From NCBI GenBank assembly GCA_021648375.1, contig JAKISW010000013.1, forward strand, positions 1 to 64,000: a stretch of 64,000 bases of DNA, read 5' to 3'. The notes under the pieces were generated by a model. That model ran no database searches, was not told where the DNA came from, and saw nothing but the letters and a program-made list of their open reading frames with translations. Within the stretch, counting starts at the first letter, position 1, and every line of letters starts with the position of its first letter. Below are positions 36,203 through 44,543 of the stretch, piece by piece. The position numbers and the translations under genes were made by a program. This DNA is from Devosiaceae bacterium (GTDB lineage Bacteria; Pseudomonadota; Alphaproteobacteria; Rhizobiales; Devosiaceae).

Positions 36203-37714
36203 GTGAAACAAAACGTGCAAGCAATTGCACCGGTGCTAACCCTTACGAGGGTTAGCAAACGCTTCGACGCTACCCAGGCTCTGCTTGATATCGACGTGGA
36301 TTTTCACGCCGGAAAAGTCCATGCGCTGGTGGGTGAAAACGGGGCGGGAAAATCCACATTAGGCAGGATTTTGCTTGGTGTGCATCAGCCCAGCCAAGGC
36401 CAGATAAAGGTCGATGGAAAACTTGTTTCAATTAATTCACCAGCAGATGGTGGTAAGCTGGGTTTTGTTGGCATTGCTCAAGAACTTTCATTGCTGCCAG
36501 ATCGCTCGGTAATTGATAATATTGCCCTGGGCAGAGAAGCAACCAACGGCCCTTTTGTAAATTTCAAAAAAACAAAACAACAAGTACTTGATGTCATGCG
36601 TCAATTTGATATGTCGCTTGATCCGGATATTATGGTGGGTGCCCTATCGGTCGCCGAGCAGCAAAAAGTTGAAATTCTGCGAGCACTTGGCAGAGATGCA
36701 AGGTTGATTGTTTTTGATGAACCCACCGCAAGACTTGCAACTCATGAGGCAGAACAGCTTTTAAGCCTTGTCAGGTCGTTGGCTGACAGCGGAAAAGCTG
36801 TGGTCTATGTGTCGCATTTTCTTGAAGAGATCCTAAATATCTCGGACACAATAACGGTTTTGCGTAACGGAGAACACGTGCGCACCGGTCCCGCAAAAGA
36901 AGAAACCCGCGAAGGCCTGATTATGGGGATGACCGGAAGGGATTTGCAGCACCAGTTCCCCCCGATATCCAAACCTGAAAAACCGGGTAAGCCGATATTA
37001 AAAGTCAGTGCTTTGTGCAAAAAAAATGAATTTGATGACATTAGCTTTGATATAGGTCGGGGAGAAATTGTCGGCATTGCCGGTTTGGTTGGCGCGGGGC
37101 GCAGCGAACTGGCCCACGCCATTTATGGCAGCACAATGCCCGACAAAGGAAAAATAGAATTTTGTGGTGAAGATATAGGCCTTGCCGGTATTGCCAACTC
37201 GATTAAATCCGGTATGGCGCTAATCCCAGAGGCGAGGCGCACACAGGGGCTTATACTTGGCCGCTCGATATTGGAAAATACATCACTACCTTACCTGTCA
37301 AGGTTTTCCAGCTGGATCGGTCTGAACAAAACCCATGAAAAAAGGGCGGTTGATGAGAGCTGTTCTGGTGCACTGGTTAAGCATGCAGGACTTCATAAGG
37401 ATATCGATTCTCTTTCTGGAGGAAATCAGCAAAAGCTTCTGTTTGCACGAGCCGCCCTGGGTTCTCCCAAACTGCTAATTGCAGACGAGCCAACGCGCGG
37501 AGTTGATATTGGAGCCAAGCGCGGCATTTATAATCTTATCGCAAAAATGGCCTCTGAGGGGGAAGCTGTATTGCTGATTTCATCTGAAATAGAGGAAATA
37601 TTGGGGATGTGCCACAGATCACTGGTTATGGCCCGTGGACGGATTGTGGCTGATTTGAGTGGCAGCCAACTGACAAAAGAAGCTGTGATAAACGCAGCGT
37701 TCAGCGGAGTTTAA
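36203..37714 (+). CDS. Sugar-type (CUT2) ABC transporter ATP-binding protein with two ATPase domains
   Basis: 503 residues with the RbsA layout. The first domain has Walker A GENGAGKSTLGRIL and Walker B LIVFDEPTARL. The second has the degenerate Walker A GLVGAGRSEL, signature LSGGNQQKLLFARA and Walker B LLIADEPTRGVD. The start is GTG directly after the stop of the binding-protein gene. In the first domain the signature motif reads LSVAEQQKVEI, as usual for CUT2 proteins. Confidence 0.95.
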   Translation: MKQNVQAIAPVLTLTRVSKRFDATQALLDIDVDFHAGKVHALVGENGAGKSTLGRILLGVHQPSQGQIKVDGKLVSINSPADGGKLGFVGIAQELSLLPDRSVIDNIALGREATNGPFVNFKKTKQQVLDVMRQFDMSLDPDIMVGALSVAEQQKVEILRALGRDARLIVFDEPTARLATHEAEQLLSLVRSLADSGKAVVYVSHFLEEILNISDTITVLRNGEHVRTGPAKEETREGLIMGMTGRDLQHQFPPISKPEKPGKPILKVSALCKKNEFDDISFDIGRGEIVGIAGLVGAGRSELAHAIYGSTMPDKGKIEFCGEDIGLAGIANSIKSGMALIPEARRTQGLILGRSILENTSLPYLSRFSSWIGLNKTHEKRAVDESCSGALVKHAGLHKDIDSLSGGNQQKLLFARAALGSPKLLIADEPTRGVDIGAKRGIYNLIAKMASEGEAVLLISSEIEEILGMCHRSLVMARGRIVADLSGSQLTKEAVINAAFSGV

Positions 37715-37716
37715 GA

Positions 37717-38655
37717 GTGAATAGCTTTCTACAGTTTTTGCGTAACTACGGCATTGTGGTGATTACGATAACGTTGTTTTTGGTGCTTGCAATTACCACC
37801 GAAGGTTTTGCGACCCCGCGCAATATGCGCAATCTTTTAGATCAGCAATCAACCATACTGATAGCAGCTTCATTTATGACCATTGCCATTATTGCCGGCA
37901 ATTTTGACGTTTCGGTTTCCTCGATTTTTGTGGCGGCACCTCTTTTTGCCCTGACAGTGGAAAACAGTACCGGCAGTGCATTGTTTGCGGTGATTGCAGC
38001 CGTTGTGATTGGATTGTCAATGGGGGCGTTTAACGGTGTAATTGTGACACGTATCAAGGTGAACTCTTTTATTGCCACCCTTGCCACATCATTCATGTTT
38101 TTTGGTGCCGGCTTTTTGATAAGTGATCGATCACTAATGCGCCCTGATGGCGAAATATATCAGATGATAGCCCGAACCAGATATTTTGGAATTACCAGTG
38201 CAACATGGATTGCCCTTGTAGTTGTAATTATCGCCTGGGTCTTGTTGTCCCGAACCCGGTTTGGCAGAAACGTCTATGCAACCGGGGGCAACCGGGAAGC
38301 TGCGCGCCTGGCTGGCGTCAATGTTGATCGTGTTCAGGCTTTGACCTTTGTGATGCTGGGTGCCGCTGCCGCACTTGCTGGAGTAATAAATTCCTCACGT
38401 TCAATTTCTGCACAACCATCCGACGATTTCAGTTTTGTATTTGCGGTTTTAACTGCCGTTATTGTGGGTGGCACATCCATAGCGGGGGGGAAAGGGGCCA
38501 TTTGGCGAACCGTCACGGCGGCATTCTTTTTAGCCTTCATGACTAACGGGTTCAATCTCAATCAGATTGATCCGATTTGGCAAAGGATAATTGAGGGCAT
38601 AGTGATCCTGATCGCTGTGAGCGTTGATGCCTGGACACAGCGACGTTCTGGATAG
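37717..38655 (+). CDS. Sugar-type (CUT2) ABC transporter permease
   Basis: 312 residues, RbsC-like, with eight to ten hydrophobic segments. Characteristic pieces are NLLDQQSTILIAASFMTIAI and the FGRNVYATGGNREAARLAGV loop that contacts the ATPase. GTG start with GGAG upstream, two bases after the ATPase stop. It completes a three-gene importer. Confidence 0.94.
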   Translation: MNSFLQFLRNYGIVVITITLFLVLAITTEGFATPRNMRNLLDQQSTILIAASFMTIAIIAGNFDVSVSSIFVAAPLFALTVENSTGSALFAVIAAVVIGLSMGAFNGVIVTRIKVNSFIATLATSFMFFGAGFLISDRSLMRPDGEIYQMIARTRYFGITSATWIALVVVIIAWVLLSRTRFGRNVYATGGNREAARLAGVNVDRVQALTFVMLGAAAALAGVINSSRSISAQPSDDFSFVFAVLTAVIVGGTSIAGGKGAIWRTVTAAFFLAFMTNGFNLNQIDPIWQRIIEGIVILIAVSVDAWTQRRSG

Positions 38656-38711
38656 TGTTGCTCTGGATAAAGCTGACAAACGCAGTTTAACCACAAGGAA
38701 AGATAAGAATT

Positions 38712-40259
38712 ATGATAAGAGTGGGCATAGATGTTGGCGGCACCAACACAGACGCAGTCGTCATGCGAAACGACGAGTTTCTGGGTGGCGTGAAAAGTCC
38801 AACAACCCCTGATGTTTTTTCTGGTGTTGAGATTGCTGTGCGCAATGCCTTGAAAAAGGCATCCACAAACGCCGCTGAGGTTGATGCGGTAATGATTGGC
38901 ACAACCCATTTTGTGAACGCTCTTGTTGAGCGTAAACGGCTGGCAAAAAGCGGCCTGATACGCTTGTGCCTGCCATCGGGAAGTGCGCTTTTTCCCTTCG
39001 CGGACTGGCCATCCGATCTAGTTGAGGCAATTGGTGGATCGTTTCGTCTGATCGATGGCGGATATGAAATGGACGGCAGCGAAATTGCCCCATTGGATAA
39101 GGAACAACTGCTGAAAGCTGCCGACGACCTCATAGAAGATGGCTGTACGCAAATTGCAATTAGTTCGGTTTTCGCCACCATTCGAGACGAAATGGAGCAG
39201 ACAGCCAAAAAAATCTTAAATGAGAAGCGTCCCCAACTTGAAATATCGCTAAGCTGCGATATTGGCCGGATGGGGCTTTTAGAGCGGGAGAATGCAGCAA
39301 TTATAAATGCGTCCCTGAAGCCCCTGGCAACTGAGGTGATTGAGGCCTTTAGAAAACTTCAAAATGGTGTTGGATTTAACTGCCCGCTATTTTTTACCCG
39401 CAATGATGGAACATTGATTGATACGGAGGAAGTGCTTCGTTTGCCGGTGTTGACATTTGCCTGTGGCCCGACAAATTCCATGCGCGGGGCCGCTTATCTT
39501 TCTGGGGTTAAGCATGCTCTTGTGGTTGATATTGGCGGTACAACAACCGATGTGGGCGAGGTGCGAAACGGTTTTCCCCGACTGGCCGGAACCTCAGTTA
39601 CCGTAGCGGACGTACGCACAAATTTTTCCATGCCGGATGTTATCAGTATCGGGCTTGGGGGGGGATCAAAAATTAATGAAGATCACCCACAGGCCATCGG
39701 CCCTTCATCTGTTGGCCATGAATTATTGCGCGAGGCAAAGATTTTTGGCGGCAACATTCTGACTGCGAGTGACCTTGCTGTAGCAATTGGACGCGCTGAG
39801 ATGGGCACGCATCCGGCTCCTGAATTTAAGAACGCCAATCAACTGAAATCACTGCTGGATCAAATGATCAGTGATGCAGTTGCCCGTTCGCGCACCAGCG
39901 ATGAGCAGATGCCTGTAATTTCTGTAGGAGGGGGAAGCGTTTTGATGGGAGAACATGTTGACGGTTTGAAGGTGGTTCGGCCGCCACACCATGATTTGGC
40001 AAACGCTGTTGGTGCAGCCATTGCTCAGGTTTCCGGTGAGGTTAGCAAAATTGTCACGCTTGGTGATGAACTTGATCGGGAAGAGGCCATTTCGCAGGTG
40101 ACAAAAGAAGCCAATGATGTTGCGATTTTGCGCGGTGCTGATGCGGCAAGTCTTAGCGTACTCTCCATGTCTGACGTACCTTTATCCTACCTTCCCGGCA
40201 ATAATCTTGCAATTAATGTCACCGTGGTTGGTGACCTGAAAATGGAGGCCGTCAAATGA
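38712..40259 (+). CDS. Hydantoinase/oxoprolinase family protein, short HyuA-like form
   Basis: 515 residues. The N-terminus RVGIDVGGTNTDAVVM and the internal ALVVDIGGTTTDVGEV are the two ATP-binding phosphate loops of the hydantoinase A/oxoprolinase fold, and MIGTTHFVNALVERK is family-typical. It is shorter than classical HyuA (about 690 residues) and is followed by a DUF917 gene in place of a HyuB gene. HyuA-like/DUF917 pairs recur in bacteria. The reaction is probably ATP-dependent opening of a cyclic amide but is not known for this branch. The stop overlaps the next start (ATGA). Confidence 0.9.
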   Translation: MIRVGIDVGGTNTDAVVMRNDEFLGGVKSPTTPDVFSGVEIAVRNALKKASTNAAEVDAVMIGTTHFVNALVERKRLAKSGLIRLCLPSGSALFPFADWPSDLVEAIGGSFRLIDGGYEMDGSEIAPLDKEQLLKAADDLIEDGCTQIAISSVFATIRDEMEQTAKKILNEKRPQLEISLSCDIGRMGLLERENAAIINASLKPLATEVIEAFRKLQNGVGFNCPLFFTRNDGTLIDTEEVLRLPVLTFACGPTNSMRGAAYLSGVKHALVVDIGGTTTDVGEVRNGFPRLAGTSVTVADVRTNFSMPDVISIGLGGGSKINEDHPQAIGPSSVGHELLREAKIFGGNILTASDLAVAIGRAEMGTHPAPEFKNANQLKSLLDQMISDAVARSRTSDEQMPVISVGGGSVLMGEHVDGLKVVRPPHHDLANAVGAAIAQVSGEVSKIVTLGDELDREEAISQVTKEANDVAILRGADAASLSVLSMSDVPLSYLPGNNLAINVTVVGDLKMEAVK

Positions 40260-41326
40260 GTAATCCTCAAGTCAAAAGCGTTGGATATCAGGAGCTGAAG
40301 TTTATTGCTGACGGGGGCGCAATATTGGGATCGGGTGGCGGTGGAGACCCCTATGTTGGTCGTCTTATGGCCCAACAGGTATTGGGGACACAAAAGTCGG
40401 TGCCGGTAATTGGCATTGAAGAGCTTCCTGACGATGCTTTAATTATGCCGATTGCAATGATGGGCGCGCCGACAGTTATGTTGGAGAAATTCCCAAGCGG
40501 CGAAGAAATCCCAAAACTATTGTCCATGATGGAGAGGTTCATGGGAAAAAAAGTTGCCGCAATTCTTTGTATTGAAGCAGGTGGGCTAAATTCAACCATA
40601 CCTTTTATAGCGGCTGCTAAAATGCAGCTGCCGATAGTGGATGGAGATGCAATGGGGCGCGCTTTCCCAGAGCTTCAGATGGTGAGTTTTACGCTGGGCG
40701 GCATGATGGCCACCCCAATGGCAATGATGGATGAAAAGGGAAACGGGGCGACTTTTGACACCGTAAATAATGGATGGACCGAAAAACTTGCTCGCGCTCT
40801 GACTATTGAAATGGGCGGGGCGGCCATGGTCTCTCTTTATCCGGTGACCGCTGGTCAGTGCCGCGACTATCTTATTCGCGGCAGTCTGACAAAAGCCCAC
40901 AGGATTGGCCAGATAATGGCTGAAAAAGGGGGCGGTGCATGCGCGGCCCTGGTTGAGGAGTTTAATGGAGTGCACTTGTTTCAGGGGCGGGTTCGTGACG
41001 TTGAACGAGTTAGCGAGGGTGGATTTGCTCGCGGCACAGTTAAACTTGAGGGGCTTGGTGTTTTTACAGGTCGAGAGATTGTTCTTTCATTCCAAAACGA
41101 ATTCCTCATCGCCCAGGAAGGTGATGCTGTTTTGGCGACAACGCCTGATTTGATTACTTTGATGGATGTATTTACAGGCAATGCCGTTACAACAGAACTG
41201 GTCAAATATGGTTTGCCGGTAAACGTGCTTGGCTTGCCTTGTGATCCTATATGGCAGAGCCAAGAAGCACTGGAAATGGTCGGGCCGCGTTATTTCAAGC
41301 TGGATTTTGATTATAAACCGATCTAG
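40256..41326 (+). CDS. DUF917 family protein
   Basis: 356 residues. The glycine-rich N-terminal motif ADGGAILGSGGGGDPYVG and VDGDAMGRAFPELQM are hallmarks of the DUF917 family. These proteins are encoded next to short HyuA-like proteins and are suspected to be a partner subunit. The start codon overlaps the upstream stop, so the two are probably made in equal amounts. The stop codon overlaps that of the convergent LuxR gene (CTAG shared on both strands). Confidence 0.88.
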   Translation: MSNPQVKSVGYQELKFIADGGAILGSGGGGDPYVGRLMAQQVLGTQKSVPVIGIEELPDDALIMPIAMMGAPTVMLEKFPSGEEIPKLLSMMERFMGKKVAAILCIEAGGLNSTIPFIAAAKMQLPIVDGDAMGRAFPELQMVSFTLGGMMATPMAMMDEKGNGATFDTVNNGWTEKLARALTIEMGGAAMVSLYPVTAGQCRDYLIRGSLTKAHRIGQIMAEKGGGACAALVEEFNGVHLFQGRVRDVERVSEGGFARGTVKLEGLGVFTGREIVLSFQNEFLIAQEGDAVLATTPDLITLMDVFTGNAVTTELVKYGLPVNVLGLPCDPIWQSQEALEMVGPRYFKLDFDYKPI

Positions 41327-42867
41327 GTCATGACCCTAGAACCCGCAGCAATCAACCCTTTGGTCAATGCAACTCTGATGGCATCTCGGCGACTATGTAC
41401 GGATAGTTTTCTGTAGATGTTTTTCAGGTGATATTTGATGGTTGATTCTGATACACCAAGATCCAGCGCGATGGCCTTGTTGCTTGTTGCTTCAGATAAA
41501 CGGCTCAGTACTCCAACCTCTGAAACAGTAAACCCCAATATTGCTCCGTTGTTGAGGTCTTTATTCTGTGGCGTCTGTCTGGTCAGCATGGTATTTTGCA
41601 ACCGTCTGGCAAAGTGAACATAACGCTTGCGCTGCTTGCATTCTTTGCAGATGTTTGAGATAAATTCATGCTCGCTTTCTAACAGGAATAACCACCCCTG
41701 GTCCTCAATTGCTTTAACTGCACGCATGAAATGCTTCATAACGATATCAAACCGGCCACGATTGTGCCATTGCTTGGCCTGATACATGTCATCCAATGCG
41801 CGAATACGACAAAGTGTAGGAGTTTGCACAGGGCTTTCTCCCACATTTAGCTGCCAGGTGTTCGTGGTTGGCAGCAACAGCACAACCTGGCGTTCTGGCA
41901 GGTTACCTGGTTTGTTTGCTGAGGGGTTTTTTTCTTCAAGCAAAAACTCCTGACGTAACAATTGCATTGCGGGTAATAATTGTACCAGTCCGCGAGCCCG
42001 CAGCATTGCTTCATAGCCACTATGCTGTTCCAGTACATTCACATCTCCCTGGCGAATTGCGGCACGAAATTGCAATGCCACAAGAACAAGAAATGTCTCT
42101 GGCCAGAATTCGCCAGAAATTATCTCCTCACCCAGCGGCGCAAGCTGATCCGGATCAGGAAAAACGCTGCTGGCCTCGGCAATAACCCAATGGCGTGTGA
42201 TTTCGATCATGGCATTTTCACAAACCGGCGTACCACATTTAATCAGGTGGTTATGAGCATTGTCGAGCGCGTGCTTTGCCTCATTTAATCTCCCGGCATA
42301 AACATGAATAAACGCCATATGCAAATGAACGAACAGCTGAAGGTAGTTGCTTTCGCAACGCTGATAAGCATTGAGCGCAAGTTTTGCCATTTCAAATGCT
42401 GCGCCTATATTGTTACGGCGCAAGAATAAAACCAATAAAAGATTATATATTCCTCCCTGGCAAATGACATCGTCCGGGTTAAAAAAGCCAACAGAATCGA
42501 TGTATTTCCAGAGTTGCTTTTCACTTGGGTTTGCGTCGGATTTCAGCATAAAAAGCAGTTCAAAAATAAGCAGACTGGCTTGATTTTCATCAAGATGATC
42601 CGACTGATCAATTATTGCTTTGTCCTTATCAAACCCCAGCGTTGTGATCAGGTTTTCATATCGTTTGATTGCCTGCTGATGCCTGCTTTGTTTGTGATCG
42701 AGCAGTATTTTTGTCAGCTGAATATCCAGATTTTCATCAACGATATGTTGAACGCCAACATAAGCACTCACTGGTGATGCGAGTGCTTCTCTGAAGGAAA
42801 ATACGGGTGGGGTACCGTCTTTGCTGAGCAGGTTTTTCTTGTCGCCAATGCCATACGGATAGTTCAA
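41323..42867 (-). CDS. LuxR-type transcriptional regulator with helical-repeat (MalT-like) sensor region
   Basis: 514 residues. The C-terminal 65 residues are a LuxR/FixJ helix-turn-helix (LSEATSNKAIALDLGVSEST then IKYHLKNIYRKL). The preceding 400 residues are helical-repeat-like and resemble the middle part of MalT/LAL regulators, including VALQFRAAIRQGDVNVLEQH. The N-terminal ATPase of true MalT proteins is missing; the first 50 residues have no Walker motif. It diverges from the XRE-cupin gene and converges on the DUF917 gene, so it likely regulates this catabolic cluster. Confidence 0.85.
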   Translation of the reverse strand: MNYPYGIGDKKNLLSKDGTPPVFSFREALASPVSAYVGVQHIVDENLDIQLTKILLDHKQSRHQQAIKRYENLITTLGFDKDKAIIDQSDHLDENQASLLIFELLFMLKSDANPSEKQLWKYIDSVGFFNPDDVICQGGIYNLLLVLFLRRNNIGAAFEMAKLALNAYQRCESNYLQLFVHLHMAFIHVYAGRLNEAKHALDNAHNHLIKCGTPVCENAMIEITRHWVIAEASSVFPDPDQLAPLGEEIISGEFWPETFLVLVALQFRAAIRQGDVNVLEQHSGYEAMLRARGLVQLLPAMQLLRQEFLLEEKNPSANKPGNLPERQVVLLLPTTNTWQLNVGESPVQTPTLCRIRALDDMYQAKQWHNRGRFDIVMKHFMRAVKAIEDQGWLFLLESEHEFISNICKECKQRKRYVHFARRLQNTMLTRQTPQNKDLNNGAILGFTVSEVGVLSRLSEATSNKAIALDLGVSESTIKYHLKNIYRKLSVHSRRDAIRVALTKGLIAAGSRVMT

Positions 42868-43252
42868 TTTAGTGACCTTTCCCTGGATTGGCGTGCATGA
42901 GCAAGCTTGAGTTGATAGTCATAAATCTTGGTAGGTATTTTCCAGTCTAGTACAATTTATGTGGTTTTTCCAAAATTGAGTTTGTTCCCAATTTGCGCTT
43001 TCAATGTAAATATCCGCAAAGCAATGGGTTTTTCTGTTCCTGAATCCCCTTCTTCAACTGCTTACATTGCAACAAAAGTGGTGGTGAGCGCCAAATGATG
43101 AAGGGTTGTAAATTGCAGCTCTCACCGGATTTGATGCCTGAACATTTAGAATAACCCTTGCCATAGAAACCCATAAATATTTTAGTATTTGTAAAAAACT
43201 TGACATAATGATGCAAGTTCTTTTTTAGTAATACTAAAAAGAGGGGTGTCAC
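42868..43252. other. Divergent regulatory region between LuxR-type and XRE-cupin regulators
   Basis: This is 385 bases without a gene. It holds inverted copies of CAATGTAA (43002-43009) and TTACATTG (43062-43069), and near the XRE gene the TTTTAGTA elements and TTGACA box described separately. Both regulators probably take promoters from here. Confidence 0.6.
43180..43240 (+). promoter_or_regulatory. Promoter and palindromic operator of the XRE-cupin gene
   Basis: TTGACA at 43200-43205 is a perfect -35 box. Downstream lies a perfect inverted repeat, TTTTTAGTA-A-TACTAAAAA (43222-43240), covering the expected -10 area and ending just before the ribosome site GAGGGG. A further half-site, TTTTAGTA, lies upstream at 43180-43187. 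The layout fits autorepression by the encoded XRE protein. Confidence 0.6.
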
Positions 43253-43891
43253 TTGCAAAATTCTGTTCCGAAAAAAAATGAAACTCAAGAAGATACCCTT
43301 GGTAAAAAATTGCGCGCACGCCGTCGTGAACTTGGTCTGACATTGCAAACTGTCGCCAATCGGGCGGGATTAACGGTTGGGTTTATTTCACAGATTGAGC
43401 GCGATCTCACTGCGCCCTCTCTCTCATCGCTTGTGTCTGTATCTCAAGTTTTGGAAATGCATGTAAGTGAATTTTTGTCTCAGCCCAAAGGCGACAAATC
43501 AATAACCCGGCAGGATGAGCGCAGGGCCTATGCGGTCGGGGACAATTCAATGTCCTATGAGCGGCTTTCATCAAATTTTTCTGGGAATGTCCTGCGTAGT
43601 GTCCTGGTTCATGAACCACCTGGCCACAAGGGGGAGTCCATCAGTCATGACGGTGAAGAGATGTTGTTTGTTTTAAGCGGGATGCTGACTGCTGAAATCG
43701 GGGGAATTCATACTATTTTGAAAGCAGGAGATTCAATTCATTTCCCCTCCACAACGACGCACTCCAGTTGGAATCATACGGATGAAACCACAACATTCCT
43801 GTGGGTGGGAACCATGGATGTGTTTGGGGAGGATGGGGCGGAGCCGGATCCGATCCACAGAAGTTCTAGGTCATTAAAGGAGCCGGAATAA
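43253..43891 (+). CDS. XRE-family regulator with C-terminal cupin domain
   Basis: 212 residues from a TTG start with GAGGGG upstream. Helix-turn-helix at about residues 15-70 (LGKKLRARRRELGLTLQTVA, then GFISQIERDLTAPSL). The cupin_2 domain occupies about 110-190, with HDGEEMLFVLSGMLTAEIGG and HFPSTTTHSSWNH. Such proteins sense a small metabolite in the cupin barrel and often control neighbouring amino-acid or polyamine catabolism. A palindromic operator overlaps its promoter. Confidence 0.92.
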   Translation: MQNSVPKKNETQEDTLGKKLRARRRELGLTLQTVANRAGLTVGFISQIERDLTAPSLSSLVSVSQVLEMHVSEFLSQPKGDKSITRQDERRAYAVGDNSMSYERLSSNFSGNVLRSVLVHEPPGHKGESISHDGEEMLFVLSGMLTAEIGGIHTILKAGDSIHFPSTTTHSSWNHTDETTTFLWVGTMDVFGEDGAEPDPIHRSSRSLKEPE

Positions 43892-44031
43892 ATTCTGATC
43901 AAAGACTAAACACTAAACGGATCATCTTTTTTGCTCCTCAACATCCCTGGGTCAAAAACCTGATTGACCCTGTGCCAGTTGTAACCGACGAAGATTTTTT
44001 TTGTGAATTCTTAGCCAAAGAGGCAACATAA
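43888..44031 (+). CDS. Probable 47-residue protein with apparent AUA start
   Basis: An open frame runs from 43870 (after a TAG) to the TAA at 44029-44031. There is no ATG, GTG or TTG near its start. An ATA codon at 43888 sits five bases behind AAAGGAG and overlaps the XRE stop codon in the arrangement A-TAA, like the common ATGA. The frame ends in TAATG, overlapping the start of the GAF gene. The product would read NSDQRLNTKRIIFFAPQHPW through DEDFFCEFLAKEAT, a plausible soluble protein. Coupling at both ends argues for translation; the start codon is the weak point. An alternative is that the ancestral start was mutated and the gene is dying. Confidence 0.5.
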   Translation: MNSDQRLNTKRIIFFAPQHPWVKNLIDPVPVVTDEDFFCEFLAKEAT

Positions 44032-44543
44032 TGAACTTGAGAATTGAAGAATTTACCGAAGCACTCAGTGTGAAGAGCAATCAGCCTTTGAATAGTTTTG
44101 ATGCGCTTTATCGGCTTGCCCACGACATTGTTGGTGCAAAATTGTTTACTTTGACAATGATTGACCCGCTTAGAAAGCAGGCGCGCCGGATTTTTTCCAA
44201 TATGCCTGATGCCTATCCGCTACAGGGTACCAAACCGATAATCGATGATGCCTGGACGCAGCAGGTCTTGGGGCGCCATGAAGTTTTTGTCGCCAATACA
44301 ATTTCAGAAATAGCTGAGGTGTTTGCTGATTATGATTTGATCAGGTCTTTGGGCTGTGAATCCACCATGAACATACCAGTTACGGTTCAGGGGGAGGTTC
44401 TGGGGACAATAAACTGTCTGCATGAAGCCGGGCATTATTGCGCACAGCAGATTTCGTCCTCTTCTCAGCTTAAGCTCCCTGGCGCCGCTATCTTCCTTTT
44501 AAACAATTCAATCCTATCTCAAGGAGATAATAATGGCCAATAA
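44031..44543 (+). CDS. GAF-domain protein
   Basis: 170 residues, a single GAF-like domain: FDALYRLAHDIVGAKLFTLT at the start, the middle strand QVLGRHEVFVANTISEIAEV, and NIPVTVQGEVLGTINCLHEA. No output domain is attached. Free-standing GAF proteins bind small ligands or act as sensors. AAAGAGG precedes the start. The 3' end overlaps the HyuA gene by 11 bases, so it is part of the hydantoinase operon and may sense the substrate or modulate the enzyme. Confidence 0.82.
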   Translation: MNLRIEEFTEALSVKSNQPLNSFDALYRLAHDIVGAKLFTLTMIDPLRKQARRIFSNMPDAYPLQGTKPIIDDAWTQQVLGRHEVFVANTISEIAEVFADYDLIRSLGCESTMNIPVTVQGEVLGTINCLHEAGHYCAQQISSSSQLKLPGAAIFLLNNSILSQGDNNGQ

